Assembly (NCBI GenBank): GCA_028278125.1
Contig: JANQEY010000107.1
Location: 1 to 6,159 of the forward strand
DNA from: a bacterium
GTDB lineage: Bacteria; Electryoneota; Electryoneia; Electryoneales; Electryoneaceae
Reading direction: 5' to 3'
DNA: 6,159 bases
In this document: in pieces, positions 1-6,159 of the stretch
Layout: each line of letters begins with the position of its first letter
How positions within the stretch are numbered: position 1 is the stretch's first letter
Notes under the pieces: model-generated
The model's input: only the letters and a program-made list of their open reading frames with translations
The model's database searches: none
What the model was told of the DNA's origin: nothing
Translations under genes and position numbers: made by a program

Positions 1-1879
1 TGATCATATCACCTGGACAGGTGACAATGAAATACTGTTCCAGTACGGCGCGATAGATCCAACTGAAGGAAGCGGACGACCTAATCCCTGGTATTCGATT
101 GGAATTGAAGCAGGAGACCAGACAACCGGTATACAATACATGTATTATCGTGAACCTTCTCCAGGTTCGGTAAATCACACTGACATTGACGAAGGTCTGG
201 CAATTCTTTTCACTACCAACGTCGCCCTGATCACGGGAAATATCGAGGGTATAATCACTGATATGGATTCTGGAGATCCCGTGGATGGCGTACATATTCG
301 TACCGGTAATAATATGTATGAAGCCTGGAGCGGGCCGGACGGCAGTTACCTGATGGAAGAGGTGGTTATTGGAAATCATACTCTTCACTTCACGGCAGAA
401 TGTTTTAATGATGCATTAATAGATTCGATCATTGTAGAAGAAGAACTGACTACAACGGTCGATTTCCAGATTGTACACCCGGAGATTGCCCTTGACCTGG
501 ATGAAGTTATGGTGGACAGCCTCGATCCAGAGGGTGAGGTTACTATTCCATTGACACTTCATAATCCGGGACTTGGTGTTCTTACTTATTCTACCAGCCT
601 TAGTTTTGATCCACCTTCTGGCGAGCTGCCCGGAGTTGTCAATAATCCCGGTGGAAATGAGCTTGATCAATACTATACACCCTGGAATCTTGGTCATTCA
701 TTTTACCTCGATGAGATTGAAGGTAAAAACAGGGGAATAGTTTTTATCGATAATTATTTCATCGTCAGTGGTTCCGACAATGCGAATGGTGGTCCCAACA
801 AGTTGTACAAATATAACTTGTGGGGGGAACTCCTGGCTGTCTACGATCAACCGGTACCTGAACCGTCAAACGTTGGATTTTACGGCATGACCTGGGATGG
901 TGAATACCTGTATGGCGCAGACGAAGATGTACTCTACCAGATGGAATTCAAGGACGGTCAATATGATCTGATCGGCACTCTTGATTTGCCGGTTAACCCC
1001 GCGAATTATGTAGCATACGATCCTGATCGAGACCTGTTCTGGGTTGGCGCATCAGGTAGCGAGATTCGCGCGATTGATAGAGAGGGTAACCAGGTGGAAG
1101 AATTCGGGCGTGGTGATTATGCTCCTCATGGTTGTTCATGGTTCCCCGATGATCCTGATGGTTATAATCTCTATTTTGCATCCCATGACAGGGATAATGA
1201 CGTTTCTCACATATACAAGATGAATCCATACACCGGTGATTGTATCCAGCTGCACGAGTTCGAAGATACAACTATTAAAGGCCCAACAGGTGCTTGTGTA
1301 ACAAATGCCTGGAACCCCTATGCATGGACGTTTATTACTATCATCGACGACATGAACGACGACTTTGTGGAGATCTTCGGATTCCACGATGCGGTCGAAT
1401 ATGTCGAAATTGTGAATTCTGAGGGTGTACTTCAACCCGATTCATCAGTAGTGATTGACCTGATTTTCCGTGGTTCTGGCTTACCGGGACGTGATTATAA
1501 CCTTTACCTGACATTTGGAAATGATGCCTGCGACAACGAAAACAACTGGCTTCCACTGACAATGAACGTTGCCGGTGAACTTGATGTTGAGGAACGTGAC
1601 CTGGCATCCATGCCGTTGGAATGGAAATTCGAGGGTGTTTACCCGAATCCATTCAACCCTGTTACAACGGTAAAATTCGCGTTGAAAGAAAACAGCCTGG
1701 TGAAGGCACGTGTTTTCAATCTCCTCGGTCAGCAGGTAGCGGTCCTTGCTAATGAGAGCATGACTGCAGGATACCATTCGGTTGCATTTAACGGAGCTGG
1801 TTTGTCAAGCGGAATGTATTTCCTGACTTTTGAGGCTGGACCGATCAGGGAAGTAAGAAAAATGATCCTGATGAAATAG
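1..1879 (+). CDS. C-terminal part of a T9SS-secreted multidomain surface protein (5' partial), paralog of the downstream C25 peptidase-like gene
   Basis: The reading frame is open from base 2 to the TAG at 1877-1879 (625 residues visible) and the true start is upstream; the ATG at 140 is internal, because homology to the downstream paralog continues through it to base 2. Domains seen, by window position: the end of a nidogen-like beta-sandwich (2-190, with IGIEAGDQTTG), a carboxypeptidase-regulatory-like domain (236-481), a short Ig-like segment (485-610), a beta-propeller-like region of about five strand-rich units with YKYN, YQME and YKMN strands (690-1380), an Ig-like segment with VLQPDSSVVIDL (about 1385-1595), and a T9SS sorting domain (1640-1876). 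The protein is expected to be exported through the outer membrane and released or anchored at the surface. No catalytic domain is visible here; by analogy with the paralog, a C25 peptidase domain may lie upstream, which is inference. A terminator follows the stop codon. Confidence 0.9.
   Translation, partial: DHITWTGDNEILFQYGAIDPTEGSGRPNPWYSIGIEAGDQTTGIQYMYYREPSPGSVNHTDIDEGLAILFTTNVALITGNIEGIITDMDSGDPVDGVHIRTGNNMYEAWSGPDGSYLMEEVVIGNHTLHFTAECFNDALIDSIIVEEELTTTVDFQIVHPEIALDLDEVMVDSLDPEGEVTIPLTLHNPGLGVLTYSTSLSFDPPSGELPGVVNNPGGNELDQYYTPWNLGHSFYLDEIEGKNRGIVFIDNYFIVSGSDNANGGPNKLYKYNLWGELLAVYDQPVPEPSNVGFYGMTWDGEYLYGADEDVLYQMEFKDGQYDLIGTLDLPVNPANYVAYDPDRDLFWVGASGSEIRAIDREGNQVEEFGRGDYAPHGCSWFPDDPDGYNLYFASHDRDNDVSHIYKMNPYTGDCIQLHEFEDTTIKGPTGACVTNAWNPYAWTFITIIDDMNDDFVEIFGFHDAVEYVEIVNSEGVLQPDSSVVIDLIFRGSGLPGRDYNLYLTFGNDACDNENNWLPLTMNVAGELDVEERDLASMPLEWKFEGVYPNPFNPVTTVKFALKENSLVKARVFNLLGQQVAVLANESMTAGYHSVAFNGAGLSSGMYFLTFEAGPIREVRKMILMK
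2..895 (+). repeat. Copy 1 of a tandem paralogous segment
   Basis: This segment aligns to 5266-6159 at a constant offset of 5264 with no net insertion or deletion. By hand count 259 of 298 residues are identical (about 87%). In the sample stretch 236-481, 35 of 246 bases differ (about 86% DNA identity). In that stretch 18 differing codons are synonymous and 11 change the residue, which indicates purifying selection. The repeat is truncated by the window at its left edge and continues inside the gene to its right. Confidence 0.95.
1640..1876 (+). other. T9SS C-terminal sorting domain (TIGR04183-like) of the upstream gene
   Basis: The last 79 residues begin with YPNPFNPVTTVKF, continue with VKARVFNLLGQQVAVL and AGYHSVAFNGAGLSSGMYF, and end with VRKMILMK. 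This order (YPNPFNP, a V-x-N-x-L-GQ strand, a GxxSGxYF strand, and a basic end followed by hydrophobic residues) is the signature of the Por/type IX secretion C-terminal signal. In characterised T9SS substrates this domain directs passage through the outer membrane and is usually cleaved off. The match rests on recognising the motifs by eye. Confidence 0.92.
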
Positions 1880-1899
1880 TCTCTCTATAATTTGAGCTT

Positions 1900-1932
1900 A
1901 AAACCGGACAATTATAATTGTCCGGTTTTTTT
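1900..1932 (+). terminator. Rho-independent terminator after the upstream gene
   Basis: Bases 1900-1929 form a perfect 30-base palindrome with half-site AAAACCGGACAATTA. As RNA it folds into a stem of about 12 pairs (core CCGGACAA/TTGTCCGG) with a TTATAA loop. A run of seven T (1926-1932) overlaps the 3' arm. It lies 20 bases after the stop codon, as expected for an intrinsic terminator. It should separate the upstream gene from the downstream one. The opposite strand has only a four-T run, so it probably acts mainly on the + strand. Confidence 0.93.
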
Positions 1933-1941
1933 ATGAATAAG

Positions 1942-2009
1942 TTGTTTGATATTCTCAATTGTAATAAATTAAAGGATTCTCCAGATTCGGATAAATTATA
2001 AAATAGAAT
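1942..2009 (+). promoter_or_regulatory. AT-rich candidate promoter region for the downstream gene
   Basis: After the terminator the sequence is AT-rich. One sigma70-like pair is TTGTTT (1942-1947), a 17-base gap, then TAAATT (1965-1970). Other -10-like hexamers are TATAAA (1997-2002) and TAGAAT (2004-2009), but neither has a convincing -35 box at the right distance. No clear Bacteroidetes-type TTTG/TAnnTTTG pair was seen. The terminator implies that a promoter must be near here; which hexamers are used is a guess. Confidence 0.3.
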
Positions 2010-2051
2010 ATTACGGAACATTTAGAGTAGCACTGTCGGGCAGCTTACTTT

Positions 2052-2058
2052 GAGGAGG
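2052..2058 (+). promoter_or_regulatory. Strong Shine-Dalgarno site for the downstream gene
   Basis: GAGGAGG lies six bases before the ATG at 2065, an optimal match and spacing to the 3' end of 16S rRNA. It fixes the start codon, which also opens directly into a Sec signal peptide. Confidence 0.9.
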
Positions 2059-2064
2059 TAACAA

Positions 2065-2121
2065 ATGAAGTGGAGCTATGTTCTTATTGTCTTTATGTTT
2101 CTGGCGGACAATGTACTTGCT
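2065..2121 (+). other. Sec signal peptide of the downstream protein
   Basis: The first 19 residues have one lysine (K2), a hydrophobic core YVLIVFMFLA (residues 5-14), and a VLA tripeptide at 17-19 that fits the -3/-1 rule for signal peptidase I, with V20 as the likely mature N-terminus. There is no cysteine at the cleavage site, so it is not a lipoprotein signal. T9SS substrates cross the inner membrane by Sec, which agrees with this. Confidence 0.88.
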
Positions 2122-5100
2122 GTGACCCCGGAAATAGTTTCTGCAGTATCCAACCATCCACTGCAGGTTTACAGCCGTGAAATTACTGACGATGGTTTTA
2201 GGATTAACCTCGCGATCGAAGAACCAAGATGGGAATCGATGGGCGATGAAGAAAACGCACCTGTACGCGCGTCTTTTCCTGCTCTCAGTGGGTTACTCGA
2301 GGTTGAAGGATACCCTGTAGTCCCTACAACAGGAAGACTATTCAGAATACCGCCACGCAGCGGTGTTGTTGTTGAAGTGATAGATGCCGAGTACGAGACA
2401 TATTCCGATGTTGACTACCTGGCATATCTCGGTGAACATGGCTATGATGGCTATGGTGAGATAGAAAATCCCGAAGATTCCTGGTATCCCGGAGTATTGG
2501 CTGAAGTATCAGCCCCGGCAAAGATGCGTGCATTCCGGGTTTGTAACCTCCATACATATCCTGTTCAGGTAAACATGGCACGACAGGAAGTGCGTGTCTA
2601 CAGCAATATTGAAGTTGACATTAGGTTTGAAGGGACTGACGAACGTTCTGCACTTGACGGCTGGCCTACACAAATCAGTTCAACCTTCCTCCCCTGGTAT
2701 CGCCAGTTCCTGGACTGGGATGACAATGAACTGGATGATTATACCCTTTACCGTGGTAGTGTACAGGTCGTGATGGAAGACCATGCGACCTTGTGGGATG
2801 CTCTTGAACCCTGGATAGCGTGGAAAAGGCAGAAGGGCTGGGTGCTGGAATTTCTCACTGATGACGATGTAAACAGTTGGTCTGCAAGCCATAACCGCAA
2901 TGAATTAAGGGACAGGTACGAAGAAGCAGATACAAAGTTTGATTATGTAGTAATAATTGGTGATCATGGTGGTAATCCGTCCTATGAAGTGCCGCCTGGT
3001 GCCGATCCACCGGTTCAATGGGGATACGGTAACTTTTCTGACTATTACTACCAGAACATGGACGATGATGAAACCCCCCCGTACCAGGATGTTATAGTTG
3101 GACGAATCAGCGTTCGGAATGAATCCCAAGCTGCACAATATGTCAATAAGGTTATCCTTTATGAGCGTGATCCTTATATGGAGGAGACGGATTGGTATTT
3201 ACGCGGTACATCGATTGCAGTCTGGGATTACGCGGGAACTTCGGCAATCTCAACAGCTGAATTTGTTATGGGTGAATTGGACAGGATTGGGTATACCGAA
3301 ACAGAAGTTCATGTATCTCAATATGCTAACCAGGCCGGTTGTATCGATGATATTAATGATGGCGTAACTTATTATCATATGCGTGGTGGGTATGGCTGCG
3401 GATTGACAACCGGCCAGATAGATAATTTGAATAACGATTTCAAATTGTTAGTGGCAGTTGAGCCCACTTGTGGTACTGGGAAGTGGAGCGAAGAGACCGA
3501 AACAAATTCGGAGGCATGGATACGGGCGGGTACTGTAAATACTCCTAAAGGTGCGATTGGCGCATTTGGTTTAGGAACTAATTCGACTCATGCCGCTCTA
3601 AACGGAATTCTTGCTACCGGCGCTGCACATTCCGCGATATCGATGCGCCTACCGGAACTTGGGCAAATGTGCTGGGGTGGTCAAGCCTGGATGTACAACG
3701 CTTTTGCCAATTGGGGCACTTATTACCTTAACTTTGCCCAGCAATGGAACCTGATGGGTGATCCACTCTGCTGGTTGTGGACAGCAATTCCTGCTGAACT
3801 TAATGTCGACGCTGTTGATACAATTGAACTTGGATCCAATTCAGTCACTGTTACTGTTACTGATGCAGATGAAGCTCCTGTTGAGGGTGCCTGGGTTACA
3901 CTTTACAAAGTTGATGAAGATGAAGACGTAGTATCCCATAAACTTACGGGACCTGATGGTATTGTTACTCTTGATTTCCCGGTCCGTTATGCCGGTGATG
4001 CCATGCTGACGGTTACCAACCAGAACTGTATTCCCAACCGTACAGAGATCACAGTAGTTGATCCGATCAGCCGCGTAGGCTACGAAAACATTATCTTTGT
4101 TGACAATGGTACCAGCGGCACAATAGGTAACAGCAATTCCATCCCCGAAGCCGGTGAAACAGTTGGAATTCGTATCGGCGCACGTAACTACGGGGAAAAT
4201 GGCGAATCGAACATTACCATAACAGCAACAACTGACGATCCTTTTATAACCGAAATCAGTGGCGCGGTTTTAATACCCAATATTGGTGCCGGCAACCTTG
4301 TCACAGGTGACAGCCTTCTGCTGGTTGAAATATCCGATGAAGCACAGCACGATTGGAATGCAATCCTGGATATCACTATCGAAACAAATGTAGATACCTA
4401 CGCTGATGAATACCAATTGTTACTCAATGCACCAAAATTCGGTGTTGTAATGCTGGATGGAAATGAGGATGTAGAGCCTGGTGAAACAAGCACTGTAGAT
4501 ATTACGATTGTAAACTTTGGTGGCAGTAACGCACAAACCTCAACAGCGGTGCTGAATATTCTCCATCCCTATGGAAACGCGATTGATCCGACTGGTGATT
4601 ATTCAGCGATCAATATCGGTGGTGAAGCGACCGCTACTTTTGAAGTTGCATTACATCCTGAAGCATATAATGGATGCCTGACCACGGCTGAATTGATAAT
4701 AACAACGGCTGACAACAAAGTAGATACCACTCATTTTTCACTGATGCTTGGAGACAGGGAATCGACAGATCCTACAGGCCCATGCGCTTACGGATATTAC
4801 GCCTTTGACAATACCGATACGGATTATTTCCTTTGCCCGGAATATGACTGGATCGAGATCAATCCAGATGAACCGGGCAACGATTATGATGGTGAGGATA
4901 CTGAAATAAGTGATCCGGGTGATGATCAGGATGATGCTTTAATGTTCGAGCTCCCGTTCCCGGTCCAATATTATGGCGTAGAATTCGATTCCATAACGAT
5001 CAGTTCAAATGGTTGGGCAGCATTTGGAAATCAACTGGCGTTCATTAATAGTTCAAGGGATTATCCCGTTCCCGGACCTGATGGAGCCTACAATATGCTG

Positions 5101-6159
5101 GCACCTTTCTGGGATGAAAGATTGATCTCCGGTAGTTCAGGTGTATTCCATTACTATGACGAACCAAACGATCGATATATTATTGAATGGTTTGAAGCCG
5201 ATGATATGCCTTCAAATCCCCACCATTACTGCACATTTGAAATTATTATCTACGACCTGGTGAATGACCATATCACATGGACGGGTGATAATGAAATATT
5301 ATTTCAGTATAAGGAAATAAACGCTTCTGAAGGATACAGTCGATGCAATCCCTGGTATTCCATTGGGATCGAAGCAGGAGACCAGACAACCGGTGTACAG
5401 TATATGTACTACAGGGAATCTTCTCCGGGCGCAGTTCATTATACCGATATCGACGAGGGACTTGCGATTCTCTGGACAACAAATGTCGCTTTAATTACCG
5501 GGACTATCGAGGGTGTAATCACTGATATGGATTCAGGCGATCCTTTAGAAGGAGTACATATTCGTACCGGTAATAATATGTATGAAGCATGGACAGGACC
5601 GGACGGCAGCTACCTGATGGAGGAAGTGGTTATCGGGAATCATTCACTCTATTTCACTGTAGAATGTTTTAACGATGCCATGACAGATTCGATCATTGTT
5701 GAAGAAGAACTGACTACAACCGTCGATTTCCAGATGGTACATCCGGAAATTGCCCTTGACCTGGATGAAGTTATGGTCGACAGCCTTGATCCTGAGGCGG
5801 AGACTACAATTCCCTTGACACTTCATAACCCTGGACTTGGAGTACTGACTTATTCTACCAGCCTCAGTTTTGATCCACCTTCTGGTGAGGAACCAGGAGT
5901 TGCAAACAATCCTGATGGAAATGAACTTGATCAATATTATACTCCGTGGGAACTTGGCCACTCATTCTTCCTCGATGAGAACGAAGGCAAAAACAGGGGA
6001 CTTGTTTTTATTAATAATCATTTCATCGTCAGTGGTTCCGACAATGCCAATGGAGGTCCTAACAAGTTGTATAAATATGACATGTGGGGTGAGCTCCTGG
6101 CGGTTTACGACCAACCTGTACCAGAACCTTCAAGTGTTGGATTCTACGGGATGACCTGG
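2065..6159 (+). CDS. Secreted C25 (gingipain-type) peptidase-like multidomain protein, 3' partial
   Basis: The frame starts at the ATG at 2065 and stays open for 1365 codons to the window end with no stop. Domains by residue: Sec signal peptide (1-19); C25-type propeptide (about 20-225, with PVVPTTGRLFRIPP and RVYSNIEVDIRF); C25 peptidase-like domain (about 231-572); Ig-like domain (577-666); two CARDB-like domains with calcium-site-like PEAGE/EPGE turns (about 669-792 and 793-900); nidogen-like beta-sandwich (about 908-1113, with SSNGW 980-984, APFWD 1013-1017, YIIEW 1038-1042, IGIE 1100-1103); carboxypeptidase-regulatory-like domain (1146-1227); Ig-like segment (1228-1275); start of a beta-propeller (from about 1296). 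The family cleaves proteins outside the cell, but the usual GHG histidine motif is absent here, so activity is uncertain and an adhesin or scaffold role is possible. By comparison with the upstream paralog, about 327 residues including a T9SS sorting domain are probably missing. The linker around 935-957 is very acidic. Fold names for the C-terminal modules are assigned by eye and are less certain than C25. Confidence 0.93.
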   Translation, partial: MKWSYVLIVFMFLADNVLAVTPEIVSAVSNHPLQVYSREITDDGFRINLAIEEPRWESMGDEENAPVRASFPALSGLLEVEGYPVVPTTGRLFRIPPRSGVVVEVIDAEYETYSDVDYLAYLGEHGYDGYGEIENPEDSWYPGVLAEVSAPAKMRAFRVCNLHTYPVQVNMARQEVRVYSNIEVDIRFEGTDERSALDGWPTQISSTFLPWYRQFLDWDDNELDDYTLYRGSVQVVMEDHATLWDALEPWIAWKRQKGWVLEFLTDDDVNSWSASHNRNELRDRYEEADTKFDYVVIIGDHGGNPSYEVPPGADPPVQWGYGNFSDYYYQNMDDDETPPYQDVIVGRISVRNESQAAQYVNKVILYERDPYMEETDWYLRGTSIAVWDYAGTSAISTAEFVMGELDRIGYTETEVHVSQYANQAGCIDDINDGVTYYHMRGGYGCGLTTGQIDNLNNDFKLLVAVEPTCGTGKWSEETETNSEAWIRAGTVNTPKGAIGAFGLGTNSTHAALNGILATGAAHSAISMRLPELGQMCWGGQAWMYNAFANWGTYYLNFAQQWNLMGDPLCWLWTAIPAELNVDAVDTIELGSNSVTVTVTDADEAPVEGAWVTLYKVDEDEDVVSHKLTGPDGIVTLDFPVRYAGDAMLTVTNQNCIPNRTEITVVDPISRVGYENIIFVDNGTSGTIGNSNSIPEAGETVGIRIGARNYGENGESNITITATTDDPFITEISGAVLIPNIGAGNLVTGDSLLLVEISDEAQHDWNAILDITIETNVDTYADEYQLLLNAPKFGVVMLDGNEDVEPGETSTVDITIVNFGGSNAQTSTAVLNILHPYGNAIDPTGDYSAINIGGEATATFEVALHPEAYNGCLTTAELIITTADNKVDTTHFSLMLGDRESTDPTGPCAYGYYAFDNTDTDYFLCPEYDWIEINPDEPGNDYDGEDTEISDPGDDQDDALMFELPFPVQYYGVEFDSITISSNGWAAFGNQLAFINSSRDYPVPGPDGAYNMLAPFWDERLISGSSGVFHYYDEPNDRYIIEWFEADDMPSNPHHYCTFEIIIYDLVNDHITWTGDNEILFQYKEINASEGYSRCNPWYSIGIEAGDQTTGVQYMYYRESSPGAVHYTDIDEGLAILWTTNVALITGTIEGVITDMDSGDPLEGVHIRTGNNMYEAWTGPDGSYLMEEVVIGNHSLYFTVECFNDAMTDSIIVEEELTTTVDFQMVHPEIALDLDEVMVDSLDPEAETTIPLTLHNPGLGVLTYSTSLSFDPPSGEEPGVANNPDGNELDQYYTPWELGHSFFLDENEGKNRGLVFINNHFIVSGSDNANGGPNKLYKYDMWGELLAVYDQPVPEPSSVGFYGMTW
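2755..3780 (+). other. Peptidase C25 (gingipain-like) domain within the downstream protein
   Basis: Motifs in family order: the first strand YRGSVQVVMED (from residue 230); a DYVVIIGD strand ending at D300; SDYYYQNMDDDE (325-336); VGRIS (345-349) followed by the helix with K362 and YE; W186-type landmarks are not needed to see the match. The histidine-loop position reads YYHMRGGYG (436-444), the cysteine strand is LLVAVEPTCGTG with C469, followed by SEAWIRAG (482-489), PKGAIGAFG (494-502), NSTH (506-509) and the closing NLMGDP (562-567). This matches a metagenomic C25 subfamily with CGTG and NLMGDP motifs more closely than true RgpB/Kgp. The nucleophile cysteine is plausible; the histidine is not in its usual GHG context. 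Confidence 0.85.
5266..6159 (+). repeat. Copy 2 of a tandem paralogous segment
   Basis: This is the counterpart of 2-895. It covers the end of the nidogen-like domain, the carboxypeptidase-regulatory-like domain, the Ig-like segment and the first propeller unit of the downstream gene. The alignment is cut by the window end, so similarity very likely continues. Because the copies sit in consecutive same-strand genes, whole-gene duplication is the simplest explanation, though a duplication of only the 3' part cannot be excluded without the sequence upstream of base 1. Confidence 0.95.

Noticed and set aside
416..697. Antisense open frame resembling another antisense frame at 5644-5961
   Set aside because: The two resemble each other only because they lie opposite the duplicated sense segment. 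Base changes that are synonymous in the sense frame alter the antisense residues, and the sense frames have clear domain homology.
140..1879. ATG at 140 as the true start of the upstream gene
   Set aside because: The frame is open back to base 2 and codes for residues homologous to the downstream paralog across the whole 2-139 stretch; there is no ribosome binding site or signal peptide at 140.
1880..2064. Possible small RNA, riboswitch or small gene in the intergenic gap
   Set aside because: Apart from the terminator hairpin, no extended pairing or recognisable aptamer motif was seen, and there is no start codon with a supported ribosome binding site before 2065.
3098..3367. + strand open frame overlapping the C25 domain in a second frame
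   Set aside because: It lies wholly within the C25-coding frame, which shows family motifs throughout (VGRIS, YE, the RGGYG loop). The alternative frame has no recognisable domain or ribosome binding site.
5343..5525. Short + strand open frames at 5343-5525 and 5870-6154
   Set aside because: Both are out of frame with the continuous 2065-6159 coding frame, whose translation matches the upstream paralog at about 87% identity there.
1..6159. Insertion sequence, phage, CRISPR or toxin-antitoxin content
   Set aside because: No transposase or integrase frames, terminal inverted repeats, regularly spaced short repeats or small paired genes were found; the only large repeat is the coding duplication.

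Overview
The window is almost entirely two large same-strand genes for secreted, multidomain surface proteins. They are separated by a 185-base intergenic gap and neither is complete. The upstream gene (ends at 1879) lacks its 5' part. The downstream gene (starts at 2065) runs open to the last base without a stop. I see no tRNA, rRNA, CRISPR array, transposase or integrase.

Organism: the upstream protein ends in a YPNPFNP-type C-terminal sorting domain (TIGR04183-like), the export signal of the type IX secretion system (T9SS). The downstream protein starts with a Sec signal peptide and a gingipain-type C25 propeptide and peptidase domain. Together these point to a Gram-negative member of the Fibrobacteres-Chlorobi-Bacteroidetes (FCB) superphylum or a neighbouring candidate phylum such as Cloacimonadota, Marinimicrobia, Zixibacteria, KSB1 or Krumholzibacteria. 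The canonical GAGGAGG ribosome binding site before the second gene argues mildly against typical Bacteroidetes, which often lack Shine-Dalgarno sequences. The exact phylum cannot be fixed from the window.

Layout: 1-1879 is the C-terminal 625 residues of protein 1: the end of a nidogen-like beta-sandwich, a carboxypeptidase-regulatory-like domain, a short Ig-like segment, a beta-propeller-like region, another Ig-like segment and the T9SS sorting domain. 1880-2064 holds a strong intrinsic terminator (perfect 30-base palindrome plus T-run), an AT-rich stretch with weak promoter candidates, and the ribosome binding site. 2065-6159 encodes the first 1365 residues of protein 2: signal peptide, C25 propeptide, C25 peptidase-like domain, an Ig-like domain, two 'PGE'-type (CARDB-like) domains, the nidogen-like domain, the carboxypeptidase-regulatory-like domain, and the start of the propeller.

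Relationship: 2-895 and 5266-6159 are paralogous, co-linear without net indels, and about 87% identical in protein by hand count (39 differences in 298 residues). The genes are therefore a tandem duplication of a C25-family surface protein. If protein 2 continues like protein 1, it would be about 1690 residues and end in the same sorting domain; whether protein 1 also carries a C25 domain lies outside the window. The terminator suggests the two genes are transcribed separately. The most notable functional point is that the C25 domain of protein 2 keeps the Cys-containing CGTG motif but lacks the usual GHG histidine motif, so its protease activity is uncertain.
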